Shown: one piece after another, positions 53,845 to 63,714 of the stretch
How the letters are laid out: every line of letters begins with the position of its first letter
Numbering within the stretch: position 1 is the stretch's first letter
NCBI GenBank assembly: GCA_003512955.1
Contig: DOTG01000047.1
Location: 67,309 to 131,308, forward strand
Direction of reading: 5' to 3'
DNA length: 64,000 bases
Origin: Marinilabiliales bacterium
GTDB taxonomy: Bacteria; Bacteroidota; Bacteroidia; Bacteroidales; SZUA-534
Notes under the pieces: model-generated
Told to the model about the DNA's origin: nothing
Seen by the model: the letters and a program-made list of their open reading frames with translations, nothing else
Database searches by the model: none
Position numbers and translations under genes: made by a program

Positions 53845-55632
53845 TTATTTAAAAATATGCTGGACAAAAAGATACAGGTTATTGGCCCACTCGGTATCGT
53901 CGTGAGCATTGCCATCAACGTGCCAAACATGTGGTACCCCTTGTTCTTTGAGGTGCTGGTGCACACGCTGGCTGACTTTGATCAGGCCATCTTTGTTTCC
54001 ACAGGCAAGCCACAATACTTTGATCTGCTCCTTGGCCGCCACCAAATCGGGCAACAGTTTGGTGTCAGATAGCCCCCCGAATTCATTGGTATTTGGAGCC
54101 GAAGAAAATCCACCAACGTAAGCGAAGGTATCGATATGGTTAAGCCCAATGTTTAACGATTGGCCACCGCCCATGGATAAACCGGCAAGTGCGCGGTGTT
54201 CGCGATCGGTGTAAACCGGATAATGAGATTCTATGTAAGGGATTATGTCCCGTAGCAGGTCGTTCTCGAACAGCATTCCATAACTTTTATATCCGCCTTT
54301 TCGCTGCTCCTGTTCATCAGGTTTTGGATTGTCAACTGTTATACTTGTGTTGCAATTGGGAAAAACCATAACTACCGGCCCTATTTTACCGCCGGTCAGC
54401 AGGTTGTCTATAACATAGTCCGCACGGACCCAATACGGCCATTGTCCTGCACCGGAATTTAGTCCGTGCAGTAAATAAATTACCGGGTACTTTTTATCGG
54501 CTGAATAACCTGGAGGTGTATAAACCAGCATTTCCCGACGTGTGGAGAGTGTTTTGGAGTGGTACTGAACAGTTGTAATGGTGCCGTGAGGAACATTATC
54601 GCGTTTGTCCCTGAAATCGGCTGGCGGATCGTTGAATGCGGGCCTGTCGTCAGAGTCCAGTTCAATTGGCCCGCCAAAGCCACCTCTGGGCGCTCCCTTC
54701 TCACCTAAATACCCCCTTGATTCAAGCCACTTACGGCAAGCCTCGGGCCATGTGCTTTCGGTATCGGCAGACCTGCCCAAACCGTAACCGTGGCCTCCTG
54801 TCTGGTAAAGGTGAAGTTCGCACGGGATTTTATACTTTTTCAATGCCATAGCATAACCAATACTGTTTTCTACCGGAACTGCATAGTCATCAATGGATAG
54901 CGCCAGAAATGCCGGCGGGGTCTGCCCGTTTACCTGCAACTCGTTTGAAAAATGTTTCACTAATTCAGACGAAGGTGTGCCGCCAAGTAAATTTACCCGC
55001 GAACCCCAATGAGTAATCGTTGAATCCATAGATATTACAGGATAAATAAGTAATGAAAAATTGGGGCGTGCGCTGGTGGAATCGCCGGGTTCATAAACTT
55101 TTTCATTGAAATGGGTTGAAAGGGTTGATGCCAGGTGGCCTCCTGCGGAGAAGCCTATAACCCCGATTTTATCGGGATTGATGCCCCATTCTTTTGCATG
55201 ACCGCGGACAATGCGTATAGCCTGCTGCCCGTCCTGCATGGGGCCAATCGATTTATTTTGCATTATGGCGGTATCAGGCAAACGATATTTCAATACAAAA
55301 GCAGTTATTCCCAAGCCATTCAGCCATTTGGCAATCTGTGCCCCTTCGTGTTCAATGGCAAGCCCCCAGTAACCACCGCCCGGGCAAATAATTACAGAGG
55401 TCCCATTTGCTATATCGGCTGGAGCAGGGTACATATCAAGGGTCGGGTTGGTAACGAACCGCATCTTGATCCAGTTATCGGACGAATCAACAATTTGTTT
55501 GAAATTGGCATTGTAAATTGCCCCAGGGACCTTTCCGTTCCATAAATCAATAGTCTTGCTTTGACCTGAAAGATTCCCGGTTATAGCAATCAGATATAAA
55601 AAAATAATTTGTTTAAAGTTAGGTATTCTCAT
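53845..55632 (-). CDS. Two-domain carbohydrate esterase (acetyl-esterase-like plus CE1-like)
   Basis: The start is the ATG at 55632 (MRIPNFK); the frame begins earlier at a TTG. After a signal peptide the first alpha/beta hydrolase (about 30-300) has the oxyanion motif CPGGGYW and nucleophile Ser in GFSAGGH (about 161). The second (about 345-595) is CE1/feruloyl-esterase-like: IYLLHGLNSG, LAGLSMGGGQ (Ser about 485), and a His near the end (GNAHDDTEW). A His in TGGHGYG may complete the first triad. It could remove acetyl and feruloyl groups from hemicellulose in the periplasm. Confidence 0.85.
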   Translation of the reverse strand: MRIPNFKQIIFLYLIAITGNLSGQSKTIDLWNGKVPGAIYNANFKQIVDSSDNWIKMRFVTNPTLDMYPAPADIANGTSVIICPGGGYWGLAIEHEGAQIAKWLNGLGITAFVLKYRLPDTAIMQNKSIGPMQDGQQAIRIVRGHAKEWGINPDKIGVIGFSAGGHLASTLSTHFNEKVYEPGDSTSARPNFSLLIYPVISMDSTITHWGSRVNLLGGTPSSELVKHFSNELQVNGQTPPAFLALSIDDYAVPVENSIGYAMALKKYKIPCELHLYQTGGHGYGLGRSADTESTWPEACRKWLESRGYLGEKGAPRGGFGGPIELDSDDRPAFNDPPADFRDKRDNVPHGTITTVQYHSKTLSTRREMLVYTPPGYSADKKYPVIYLLHGLNSGAGQWPYWVRADYVIDNLLTGGKIGPVVMVFPNCNTSITVDNPKPDEQEQRKGGYKSYGMLFENDLLRDIIPYIESHYPVYTDREHRALAGLSMGGGQSLNIGLNHIDTFAYVGGFSSAPNTNEFGGLSDTKLLPDLVAAKEQIKVLWLACGNKDGLIKVSQRVHQHLKEQGVPHVWHVDGNAHDDTEWANNLYLFVQHIFK

Positions 55633-55678
55633 ATTCAATTATTTAAAATATACCCCGTTCTGCGAAGTTGTCGAAAAT

Positions 55679-57508
55679 TTATTTCTTTTTATAATACTCG
55701 TGTATGATGTACCATGCCTTCTTTTTTTCGCCGTTTTCAGACATCAGGCCTTTCCGGTTGTAGCCGTTTTGGTACACTTGGTTCATCCGCCCCAACGACC
55801 GGTAATCGAACAACAACCACGGGCATACCCCGCATAAATTAGGGATGGTAGCGAACATCTCTGTCTGATCCTTATAAATCTGCTCCTGATATTCTTCAGA
55901 CCAGAAACATGCTTCGTCGGTTGGAACGTTTTTATTTCCATACAACGCCTCACCGCCAAATTCTGATATAAATACCGGCTTATCAGAAAAGGCAATGTTC
56001 CATTTTGTTTCCGATGGCTTACCCTGCCAAGGTATGTACCACCCAATGTATTCATTGACGGTTACTAAATCGGAATATTTATAAAGCGGGTCCCATACAT
56101 CGAAAGTGTTGTCCCGGTAACTTTGCGTGTTTATTACATGCGTGATCAACCTTGTAGAGTCTAAAGCATGGCATTTTTGGGTCATCTCAATCAGGGCTTC
56201 ATTGCGGTTTGGCGTGCCCGGATAGGTTTCGTTTGAAAGACTCCACACGACCACCCCGCAACGATTTTTATCGCGCCCAACCATTTCATGCAGCATTTGC
56301 TCCAATTTTGCAGGTATAAGGCTGTCGGAAAACTGAATATGTTGATACACGGGTAACTCGTCCCAAACCATGAGGCCCATCCTCTCGGCTTCCTTTACCA
56401 TATTTTCACTATGCGGATAGTGGGCTAACCGGACAAGGTTGCACCCCAGTTCTTTTGCCGCATCCAGCAATACCCTTACATCTTCGGTTGAATATGCCCG
56501 GGCCTTCCGGTACGGGTTCTCTTCATGAATATTTACAGCCTTCAGGAATATCGGCTTCCGGTTTAACAGCACCTGGTTGCCCTGCACTTCGATACTCCGG
56601 AACCCAATAGTATCGGCTATGAAATCGGTATTACTTTTAACTGTTACCTGGTAAAGCTTGGGGTTTCCGGGCGACCAAAGCTGAGATTCCGACTTAAATT
56701 CGACACGGGCAAGCCCATCATCGTTTGTTTTTGTTTTATAGCGTAATTTGAGTTCAGGAATTTCGATTTCGACATCTTGTTTTGACCGTGTACCATTCAG
56801 TTGTACCCATCCCAAAACAGTATCCAGACTTCCCTTTTTTAACTGAATGAAATAATCTCCGATACAGGTGTTGCCAGTTTCAATCAACTCAACATCGCGG
56901 GTGATGCCCCCGTAGTTGAACCAGTCGTATCCAGTGCCGGGTAATCCGTTTTTCACCCGGCGATTGTCGGCTTTAACAACTAGCGAATTCTCTCCTTCTT
57001 TTATTTTTCCGGTAATTTCAAATTGAAATGGCGTAAAACCTCCCTCATGGCTTCCTAACTTTTGGCCGTTCAGGTAAACCTCAGCAATATAATTAACCGC
57101 CCCGAAATGCAGGAACAACCTTTTCCCATCCGAAATAGAATAGTTAAATTGTTTTTTATACCAGACAGTCCCTTCGAAATAAGTCAACTCGCACATCTGG
57201 GAGTTAAAGCAGCCCGGCACTTTTAATACAGGGCCGCCTTCAAACGAATACTCAATAAAATCGGTTTTGCTTTGTGGTTTCCGCTCCTGCCACACCTGTT
57301 TCCAGTCGCCAATCCCGGTTGGGTCAATAATCACTTGCCAGTTGCCATTTAAGTTTGTCGGGTTGCGGGATTGGACGTTGACCATGGCCGTTTGGGCATG
57401 CGCAGAATTAGCCCAAAAGAAAAGAGAAATGAACGGAACAACCCATATTCTCGCTATCGACAGAATTATTCTGTAATTTCTACTTATTCTGTTTTTTTTC
57501 ATTTCCAT
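55679..57508 (-). CDS. GH2 family beta-glycosidase (beta-glucuronidase/galactosidase-like)
   Basis: The ATG at 57508 is taken; the frame starts with a TTG. The 609 residues have a signal peptide (to about HAQT), a GH2 sugar-binding jelly roll (FEGTVWYKKQF, about 120), an Ig-like domain and a TIM barrel. The acid/base Glu is in WSLSNETYPG and the nucleophile Glu in FISEFGGEALYG. The length and the FNYGGITRDVEL motif resemble beta-glucuronidases, but specificity cannot be set by eye. Confidence 0.9.
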   Translation of the reverse strand: MEMKKNRISRNYRIILSIARIWVVPFISLFFWANSAHAQTAMVNVQSRNPTNLNGNWQVIIDPTGIGDWKQVWQERKPQSKTDFIEYSFEGGPVLKVPGCFNSQMCELTYFEGTVWYKKQFNYSISDGKRLFLHFGAVNYIAEVYLNGQKLGSHEGGFTPFQFEITGKIKEGENSLVVKADNRRVKNGLPGTGYDWFNYGGITRDVELIETGNTCIGDYFIQLKKGSLDTVLGWVQLNGTRSKQDVEIEIPELKLRYKTKTNDDGLARVEFKSESQLWSPGNPKLYQVTVKSNTDFIADTIGFRSIEVQGNQVLLNRKPIFLKAVNIHEENPYRKARAYSTEDVRVLLDAAKELGCNLVRLAHYPHSENMVKEAERMGLMVWDELPVYQHIQFSDSLIPAKLEQMLHEMVGRDKNRCGVVVWSLSNETYPGTPNRNEALIEMTQKCHALDSTRLITHVINTQSYRDNTFDVWDPLYKYSDLVTVNEYIGWYIPWQGKPSETKWNIAFSDKPVFISEFGGEALYGNKNVPTDEACFWSEEYQEQIYKDQTEMFATIPNLCGVCPWLLFDYRSLGRMNQVYQNGYNRKGLMSENGEKKKAWYIIHEYYKKK

Positions 57509-57538
57509 TAATTTTTGCAACTCAACTGATTTTATTGA

Positions 57539-59617
57539 TTACTCGGTAATTACATCCACTTCGGCGTAGCCAGCCATGTCATCACCCGACGTATTTCTCA
57601 AAGCGCAAAGCTTAATATATCGGGCTATTACCGGCGTAAAATCCTTGACCTGCAAAAGCGGGTTGTTTTTAATGTTAGAAAATTCACCTTCGTTTACCAG
57701 TTTCCAATCCTTATTGTTTTCCGATACAAAAAACTGGTAATGGGTAATGATGCCCGAACTCCACCGGGCCTGATCGGGCAGGTATTTGAACCCACATACA
57801 TTATATTTAGCACCCAAATCGACAACCAAATCCATTGGCATTTTTCCATCTCTCTGGTGCCATACTGTTGAAGGGTTACCGTCGAATATTAATCCGGCAT
57901 TTTTGTCCGTTACTCCGACAATTTTCCATGCTTTCTTCGATATATCGAACTTTCCGATACCAACAGGGCTGCTTTTGCCCGAGGCAGGATCGTAAGTTAT
58001 TGCCCTTATTTCTACTTTTCCATCGGACTGAAATGGGCCGTGGTATAAATTTGATTGGGTCGTTGGCTCACTTCTGTCAGTAGTGTAATAAAAAACAGGG
58101 CCGATGTCGTTTGTTGTTATACTGATGTCTCCCGATTGGTCTCGGGCCATGGAAGGTGCATTGAGAAATACCGGGGCACTATAAATACCGATATTTGATA
58201 TTACAGGGCAACTTTTTGAAGCGGTTATGTTTAAGCGTACTTTTGTGGCTTCAACTGCCGGGAATCGGAGTATCCGCTTGTACCCGATGGTGGTTGCGGT
58301 TGCAATTTCTTTCCAGGCACTACCGACAAAGGCTTCAACCGTGAAAGCTTTAACTCGTTGCCCTAAACGAATGTATTCCTGGGCCATAAAACGGTTGAAC
58401 AAGGTTGGTTTGCCTAAATCAATGGTCAACGATGCATTTGTAACACTATCGTCGGTTGCCCAATAGGATTCTTTGTCACCATCAATAGTCTTTGCCGCAT
58501 CAAATTTTCCGGCATTTCCACGTACATTCGAAGCTTCGGCTTTTGTATTTTCGGCCAGGTTAACGGCGAATGATTCTTTCACGGCTTTGGCCATTCCAAG
58601 GGCTGCTTTTTCGTCGTTCGGATGGATTAAACCGTTGGGCATGATGGGGAAATTAAGCAGAAAGGTTCCGTTGCGCCCAATGGAGCTGTAGTAGGTATCC
58701 ATAAGCTTGGGCACCGATTTCACTTTGTCGTCTTCACTCGGATGGTAGAACCATTCGGGACGGATAGAGGTGTTTACCTCTGCAGGGACCCAGGCATTAC
58801 CGGTTTCGAGCCCGAAATGTAACATCCCCCATTCTACTTCACCTGTGCCGTTCAGCAGGCTCCAGTTGGTTTCACCAACGAAGCCTTCTTCGGTGCCGAC
58901 CCAGCGCAGGTCGCCACGGTCGCCGCCATCGTTCCATATCACAATATTGGGTTGTAGCTTACGGATCATTGCATACGTATTTTTCCAGTCGTAATAGGTG
59001 GTACGGTCAATTTTACGGGTTTCGTTGGCCCCGCCATAATAGCCATCGCCTCCGTTAGCGCCATCGAACCACACTTCGAAAATTTCACCGTAGTTGGTGA
59101 GGAGTTCGGTGAGCTGGTTCCGGAAATAGGTAATGTATTCGGGTTTTCCATAATCGGGGTGGTTCCTGTCCCAGGGCGATAAATAGATACCCAGTTTCAG
59201 GCCGTATTCTTTACAGGCATCGGCCATTTCGCGGACCATATCGCCTTGCCCATTTTTCCAGGGCGCATTTTTTACCGAGTATTCGGTATATTTCGAAGGC
59301 CAAAGGCAAAACCCGCAGTGATGCTTAGCTGTGATGATAATCCCTTTCATGCCAGCCCCTTTACAAATACGCGCCCATTGTCGGCAATCTGCTTTTTCCG
59401 GGTTAAACAGCTTGGCGTCCTCGTTTCCGTACCCCCACGACTGGTCGGTATAGGTATTTAGCGAAAAGTGGACAAAAGCATAATATTCCATTTCCTGCCA
59501 GCGTATCTGGTTTTCCGATGGGACTGGTCCAAAAGCTTCCGGAGCTTCAGTAGGTTGACATCCTGTTCCAAGAATTCCCAAAAGGATTACCAGGTAATAA
59601 ATGCTTTTTATATTCAT
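57539..59617 (-). CDS. GH29 alpha-L-fucosidase lipoprotein with F5/8-type modules
   Basis: The 692-residue protein has a lipobox (LGTGC). Its GH29 barrel has HFSLNTYTDQSWG, ITAKHHCGFCLWPS and the nucleophile Asp in EVWFDGANGG. Two F5/8 type C (CBM32-like) modules flank a chitobiase-like YYTTDRSEPT linker (about residues 355-690). It would remove terminal fucose at the cell envelope. Confidence 0.92.
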   Translation of the reverse strand: MNIKSIYYLVILLGILGTGCQPTEAPEAFGPVPSENQIRWQEMEYYAFVHFSLNTYTDQSWGYGNEDAKLFNPEKADCRQWARICKGAGMKGIIITAKHHCGFCLWPSKYTEYSVKNAPWKNGQGDMVREMADACKEYGLKLGIYLSPWDRNHPDYGKPEYITYFRNQLTELLTNYGEIFEVWFDGANGGDGYYGGANETRKIDRTTYYDWKNTYAMIRKLQPNIVIWNDGGDRGDLRWVGTEEGFVGETNWSLLNGTGEVEWGMLHFGLETGNAWVPAEVNTSIRPEWFYHPSEDDKVKSVPKLMDTYYSSIGRNGTFLLNFPIMPNGLIHPNDEKAALGMAKAVKESFAVNLAENTKAEASNVRGNAGKFDAAKTIDGDKESYWATDDSVTNASLTIDLGKPTLFNRFMAQEYIRLGQRVKAFTVEAFVGSAWKEIATATTIGYKRILRFPAVEATKVRLNITASKSCPVISNIGIYSAPVFLNAPSMARDQSGDISITTNDIGPVFYYTTDRSEPTTQSNLYHGPFQSDGKVEIRAITYDPASGKSSPVGIGKFDISKKAWKIVGVTDKNAGLIFDGNPSTVWHQRDGKMPMDLVVDLGAKYNVCGFKYLPDQARWSSGIITHYQFFVSENNKDWKLVNEGEFSNIKNNPLLQVKDFTPVIARYIKLCALRNTSGDDMAGYAEVDVITE

Positions 59618-59628
59618 TGTCGTTGATG

Positions 59629-62055
59629 TTAAAAGAGAATTGATTTAATCAGCAGCTCTGAACCCGTTAATCCTAGCGATGTTACTACCAGTTTAATTTC
59701 ACCAGCTTTATGGGTGCTTTTTAGCACTACCAACGCCTTTCCTTTCCAGGCTTTTCGGTTATTTGCAATATATGGGTCGGTATCTTTTATATCGGCATTA
59801 TCAACCCCGGCAATGGTTCCTTCCCCTTCAATTTTAAAGGTCAGCCGATTATTGGCATTGGATTGTAAAATCCCATTGTTATCGGTTATTTCAACGGAAA
59901 CATAGGTCAAGTCCTGCCCGTTCGCCTGAATTTCAGTCCGGTCAGCGGTCAATCTTATTTTTGCAGCTTGGCTGGCAGTTTGCAGCTTACATGATTCCAC
60001 TTCCTTTTCATTTTCTAAACCCACAGCTTTTAATGTTCCTGCCGAATAAGGTACCGCGAAAGTTGCTTTAAATTGTTGCTCACGGCTTGTAGGCCGTTCA
60101 CCTATTAATTTGTCATTTAAGTAAAGCCGCACGTTGGGATATTTTGAATAGATTTCAACCTGTATGTTTTTTCCTTCAAATCCCGGCCAGGTCCAGCTCT
60201 CCCAGGTAGGCCAAACCGACCACCAGGTTTCCTTTATTTCCAATGGATAGGGTTCGGGTTCGCGGACAGCCATGTAGAGCTTTTCGGCATCATTATATAA
60301 CATGCTGCGGTAATGCGAAATGGGTTTGCGCCAGCCAATTAAATCAACATCGCCACAGTAAGCGCCATGCCAGGGGAAGAAATCGTTTTCCCAATGATTA
60401 CCCGGAGTTTCACCCGAATAATACCAGCGTCCGATGGACGATTCACCAAGATAGTCAATGGCTGTCCAGACAAAATCACCAATGATACAGTTATTGTCCT
60501 GAACTAATTGCCAGTTAATAAATGCATCGCGCGGATACGATTCGGTTTGTAAAATTACTCGTGAAGGCACCCGTTTATGGTCATCGGGAGCGCTACCCAG
60601 GTGGTAGTTATATCCGGCCACATCGTGCACTGCAAAAAGAGGGTCGAAGAAATCCCAGGGTTTACCCCATTCAACTACAGCGGATGTTATCGGGCGGGTG
60701 TCATCTACTTTATTTATTGCAGCAATAAGCATTTTTGCAGTTTCCACTGCTTCAGGCTTATCGCGCTCGGGAATTTCGTTGCCTATGCTCCACATAAAAA
60801 TAGAAGGATGGTTGCGGTCGCGCAGAATCATGGCTTCCAGATCGTGCTGCCACCATTTTTCGAAGTAAATGGAATAATCGAATTTGTTTTTTCCCACTTT
60901 CCAACAGTCGAATGATTCATCCATCACTAGTAAACCTAAGCGGTCGCAGGCTTCAAGGAATGCTTCCGATGGCGGATTATGCGAAGTACGTACGGCATTA
61001 AAACCTGCCGCTTTGAGCTGTTCAATCTTGCGTTCTTCAGCCCGGTCGTAGGCTGCTGAACCGAGGCAACCATTATCGTGATGTACACAGCCCCCATTTA
61101 TTTTCACTGTTTTGTCGTTAAGCTGAAAACCATTTTCGGCTGTAAACTTTAATGAACGGATGCCAAAATTGGTTTTTGAATCATCAACGATCTGATTATT
61201 GGCTAAAATCTGTATTTGGGCCTGGTATAAATCAGGAGTTTCAGGACTCCAAAGTAAAGGATTTGAAATGTTGATTGTTTGAACCACCTCCTTTTGGTTG
61301 TTGCTTTCAATCAAAACTTTAACCTGGTAATTGCCAACATTTTTTGAGTTTTTATCCCATAAAATGGTTTTTACAGTGATATTTTGAGGAACCGAAGTTT
61401 CATTTTCCACCAACGTTTTTACCTGAACAGTTGCTTTTTTCCCCGACACTTCGGGGGTATTAATACCAACACCCCATTGTGCCACATGTACCGGATTGGT
61501 AACTATCATCCACACATGCCGGTAAATACCCGAGCCGCTGTACCAACGGCTGTTTAACTGTTGTGAATTATCAATCCTGACCGCAATTACATTTTCTTTT
61601 TCAAAATTCAGATAAGGCGAAAGGTCGTAGCTAAACGAAGTGTAGCCATAAGGCTGGATACCCAGCGAAGTGCCATTGATAAACACCTCGGCGTTCATGT
61701 AAACCCCTTCGAAATAAATTGAAACCTTCTGGTTTTCCCATTCAACAGGTGCCTGAAATGTTTTGCGGTACCAGCCAATACCCGCCTGGAAATAACCACC
61801 GGGACAACCTGTGACGTTTTTGGGAAGTATTTCCCCTTCAATAGCCCAATCGTGTGGTAAATCAAGATTTAGCCAGGACGAATCGTTAAAACCGTTCAGT
61901 TTTGCTGTTACAGTATCACCTAAAAAGAATTTCCAGCTAAAGTCGAACAGTTGTTTTCGATTTTCATAATCGGCAGTTTGAGCAATTGCTTTATTACTTG
62001 TGCCTATAAGCATTGCTGCAATTATAATCAGTACCTGATGTCTTATTTTTAACAT
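59629..62055 (-). CDS. GH2 beta-galactosidase
   Basis: The ATG at 62055 (MLKIRHQ) is preferred over an upstream GTG. The 808 residues hold a signal peptide, the GH2 N-terminal domain (LDLPHDWAIEGE), a barrel with acid/base Glu in MWSIGNEIPER and nucleophile Glu in LQTESYPRD, a DUF4982-like domain (ETWWSVWPTWESWTWPG) and a C-terminal GH2_C5-like Ig domain. This architecture is common in PUL galactosidases. It lies 12 bases before the next - strand GH29 gene. Confidence 0.92.
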   Translation of the reverse strand: MLKIRHQVLIIIAAMLIGTSNKAIAQTADYENRKQLFDFSWKFFLGDTVTAKLNGFNDSSWLNLDLPHDWAIEGEILPKNVTGCPGGYFQAGIGWYRKTFQAPVEWENQKVSIYFEGVYMNAEVFINGTSLGIQPYGYTSFSYDLSPYLNFEKENVIAVRIDNSQQLNSRWYSGSGIYRHVWMIVTNPVHVAQWGVGINTPEVSGKKATVQVKTLVENETSVPQNITVKTILWDKNSKNVGNYQVKVLIESNNQKEVVQTINISNPLLWSPETPDLYQAQIQILANNQIVDDSKTNFGIRSLKFTAENGFQLNDKTVKINGGCVHHDNGCLGSAAYDRAEERKIEQLKAAGFNAVRTSHNPPSEAFLEACDRLGLLVMDESFDCWKVGKNKFDYSIYFEKWWQHDLEAMILRDRNHPSIFMWSIGNEIPERDKPEAVETAKMLIAAINKVDDTRPITSAVVEWGKPWDFFDPLFAVHDVAGYNYHLGSAPDDHKRVPSRVILQTESYPRDAFINWQLVQDNNCIIGDFVWTAIDYLGESSIGRWYYSGETPGNHWENDFFPWHGAYCGDVDLIGWRKPISHYRSMLYNDAEKLYMAVREPEPYPLEIKETWWSVWPTWESWTWPGFEGKNIQVEIYSKYPNVRLYLNDKLIGERPTSREQQFKATFAVPYSAGTLKAVGLENEKEVESCKLQTASQAAKIRLTADRTEIQANGQDLTYVSVEITDNNGILQSNANNRLTFKIEGEGTIAGVDNADIKDTDPYIANNRKAWKGKALVVLKSTHKAGEIKLVVTSLGLTGSELLIKSILF

Positions 62056-62079
62056 ATTACTCAGTATTAACAACACGTT

Positions 62080-63714
62080 TTACTTTAATGTAATTTTAAA
62101 AGCTAAGGCAATATTATTCGGGGTATTTTTAGGTTTCTGAATTACCAGGTTATCATTGGTTTGCTCCCAAACAAGCGTTTCAGTGCTGCCCAGCAATTCA
62201 ATTTTTGCAGCTTTTGCCCCGTATTTTGCAAGCGATTTAATTTGAATAGCTTCTGAAGGGACCCCCATTACGGTAGCATATAAAATATTCCCGTTTTGGT
62301 TAAAACGGATGTCTTTTTCGGTGAAACCAACTTTCCCTTCATTAAAACCAGCGCCATTTAATGTATTGACGGCATCAACCGATGGTCCCTCACCAAATAT
62401 TTTCCAGGGACGGGTATTAAAAACACTCTCTTTGTTAATCTCCATCCAGGCTGCAATATTTTCAAGTATTTTTACCTCTTTTTCGTCAATAGTTCCATCG
62501 CCACGAACAGGTATATTCAACAGCAGGTTTCCGTTTTTACTAACAATGTCAACGAGCATACGGATAACTACTGAGGCTGATTTGTATGAATTGGACTCAT
62601 AAACACCCCGGTTGTAGTGCCAATCGCCAATACAAGTGCAGGTTTGCCATGCAAGGTACTGGCCTTTATCAGGGGCACCGCGCTCCACATCCCAAACCAT
62701 ACATTTCTTTTGCTCGTCGGTTAAAACCTTGCCAAACAACACGGCATTTAATTGTCCATTGTGGGTTGCCATGTTGGTGTTATAGTAGTGGGCAGCAATT
62801 TTCAATCCCGCATCGCTTATGGGATATAAAGGTAGGCTTGTGTCATCGAAATAAACCAGGTCGGGGTTATATTTATTTATCAGGTCAATGGTCCGGTTAT
62901 AAAACTTTTCGCAGTAGGCTTGTGAAGGGATTGAAGCCCCATTTTCCCAGTTCCATTGTCCCCACAAGGCTGTAATGTCCTTATCGCTATTCTTGCTTAA
63001 AGGATGGTTTTGAGCATAAAGTTCCTGTGGGTCAAGTCCTTCCCACCAGGTTCCTTTTCCATCGGCTTTGGTTAATTTTCCATCGTAAGGCACGCCGACA
63101 AATTCTCCGGCAGTGTCGGACCGTTGCGAGGTTTCAAACCAAGTCCAGGCATGTGTTGCATGCACGCTGATACCAAAGGGCAAATTGTTTTTTTTTGCAG
63201 CTTTTGCCCATCCATCCATGATGTTTTTTTGGGGCCCGACACGCAAGGTGTTCCATTCCTGGTATTTGCTGTCCCATAAATCCAAATTATCGTGATGGTT
63301 GGCCATAGCAAAGAAATATTGTGCTCCGGCTTTTTTATAAAGTGCAACTAACTTTTCGGCATCCCAGTTCTCAGCTTTCCATTCATTTATTACATCTTTA
63401 AAACCAAATTTCGAAGGATGCCTGTATTTTTTTAGGTGCTCATTGTACTGCCAGCTTCCCTCGTTGTACATAAACCTTCCATACCAATCGCCCATTTCAG
63501 GCTGGCATTGCGGCCCCCAATGTGCCCAGATACCAAATTTGGCATTGCGGAACCATTCGGGAACTTTATATTGGCTTAGTGACTGCCAGTCAGGATTGAA
63601 TATTCCGGACTGAATCGGTTCTTTATCGGTATTAACAATAACCTGCGGGATTTCCTGTGCGTTTGTAAAAGCAGAACAGAGCACAAATAGAACTATTATT
63701 GTTTTCTTCAACAT
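62080..63714 (-). CDS. GH29 alpha-L-fucosidase (second)
   Basis: The 544 residues have a signal peptide (to NAQE), the GH29 entry motif KFGIWAHWGPQCQPEMGDWYGR, MANHHDNLDLWDS, and the nucleophile Asp in LVYFDDTSLPL. It is a classic single-domain form (no CBM), unlike the other GH29 of this locus. It is the first visible gene of the - strand glycosidase run, so the promoter should be in 63715-64000 or beyond. Confidence 0.92.
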   Translation of the reverse strand: MLKKTIIVLFVLCSAFTNAQEIPQVIVNTDKEPIQSGIFNPDWQSLSQYKVPEWFRNAKFGIWAHWGPQCQPEMGDWYGRFMYNEGSWQYNEHLKKYRHPSKFGFKDVINEWKAENWDAEKLVALYKKAGAQYFFAMANHHDNLDLWDSKYQEWNTLRVGPQKNIMDGWAKAAKKNNLPFGISVHATHAWTWFETSQRSDTAGEFVGVPYDGKLTKADGKGTWWEGLDPQELYAQNHPLSKNSDKDITALWGQWNWENGASIPSQAYCEKFYNRTIDLINKYNPDLVYFDDTSLPLYPISDAGLKIAAHYYNTNMATHNGQLNAVLFGKVLTDEQKKCMVWDVERGAPDKGQYLAWQTCTCIGDWHYNRGVYESNSYKSASVVIRMLVDIVSKNGNLLLNIPVRGDGTIDEKEVKILENIAAWMEINKESVFNTRPWKIFGEGPSVDAVNTLNGAGFNEGKVGFTEKDIRFNQNGNILYATVMGVPSEAIQIKSLAKYGAKAAKIELLGSTETLVWEQTNDNLVIQKPKNTPNNIALAFKITLK

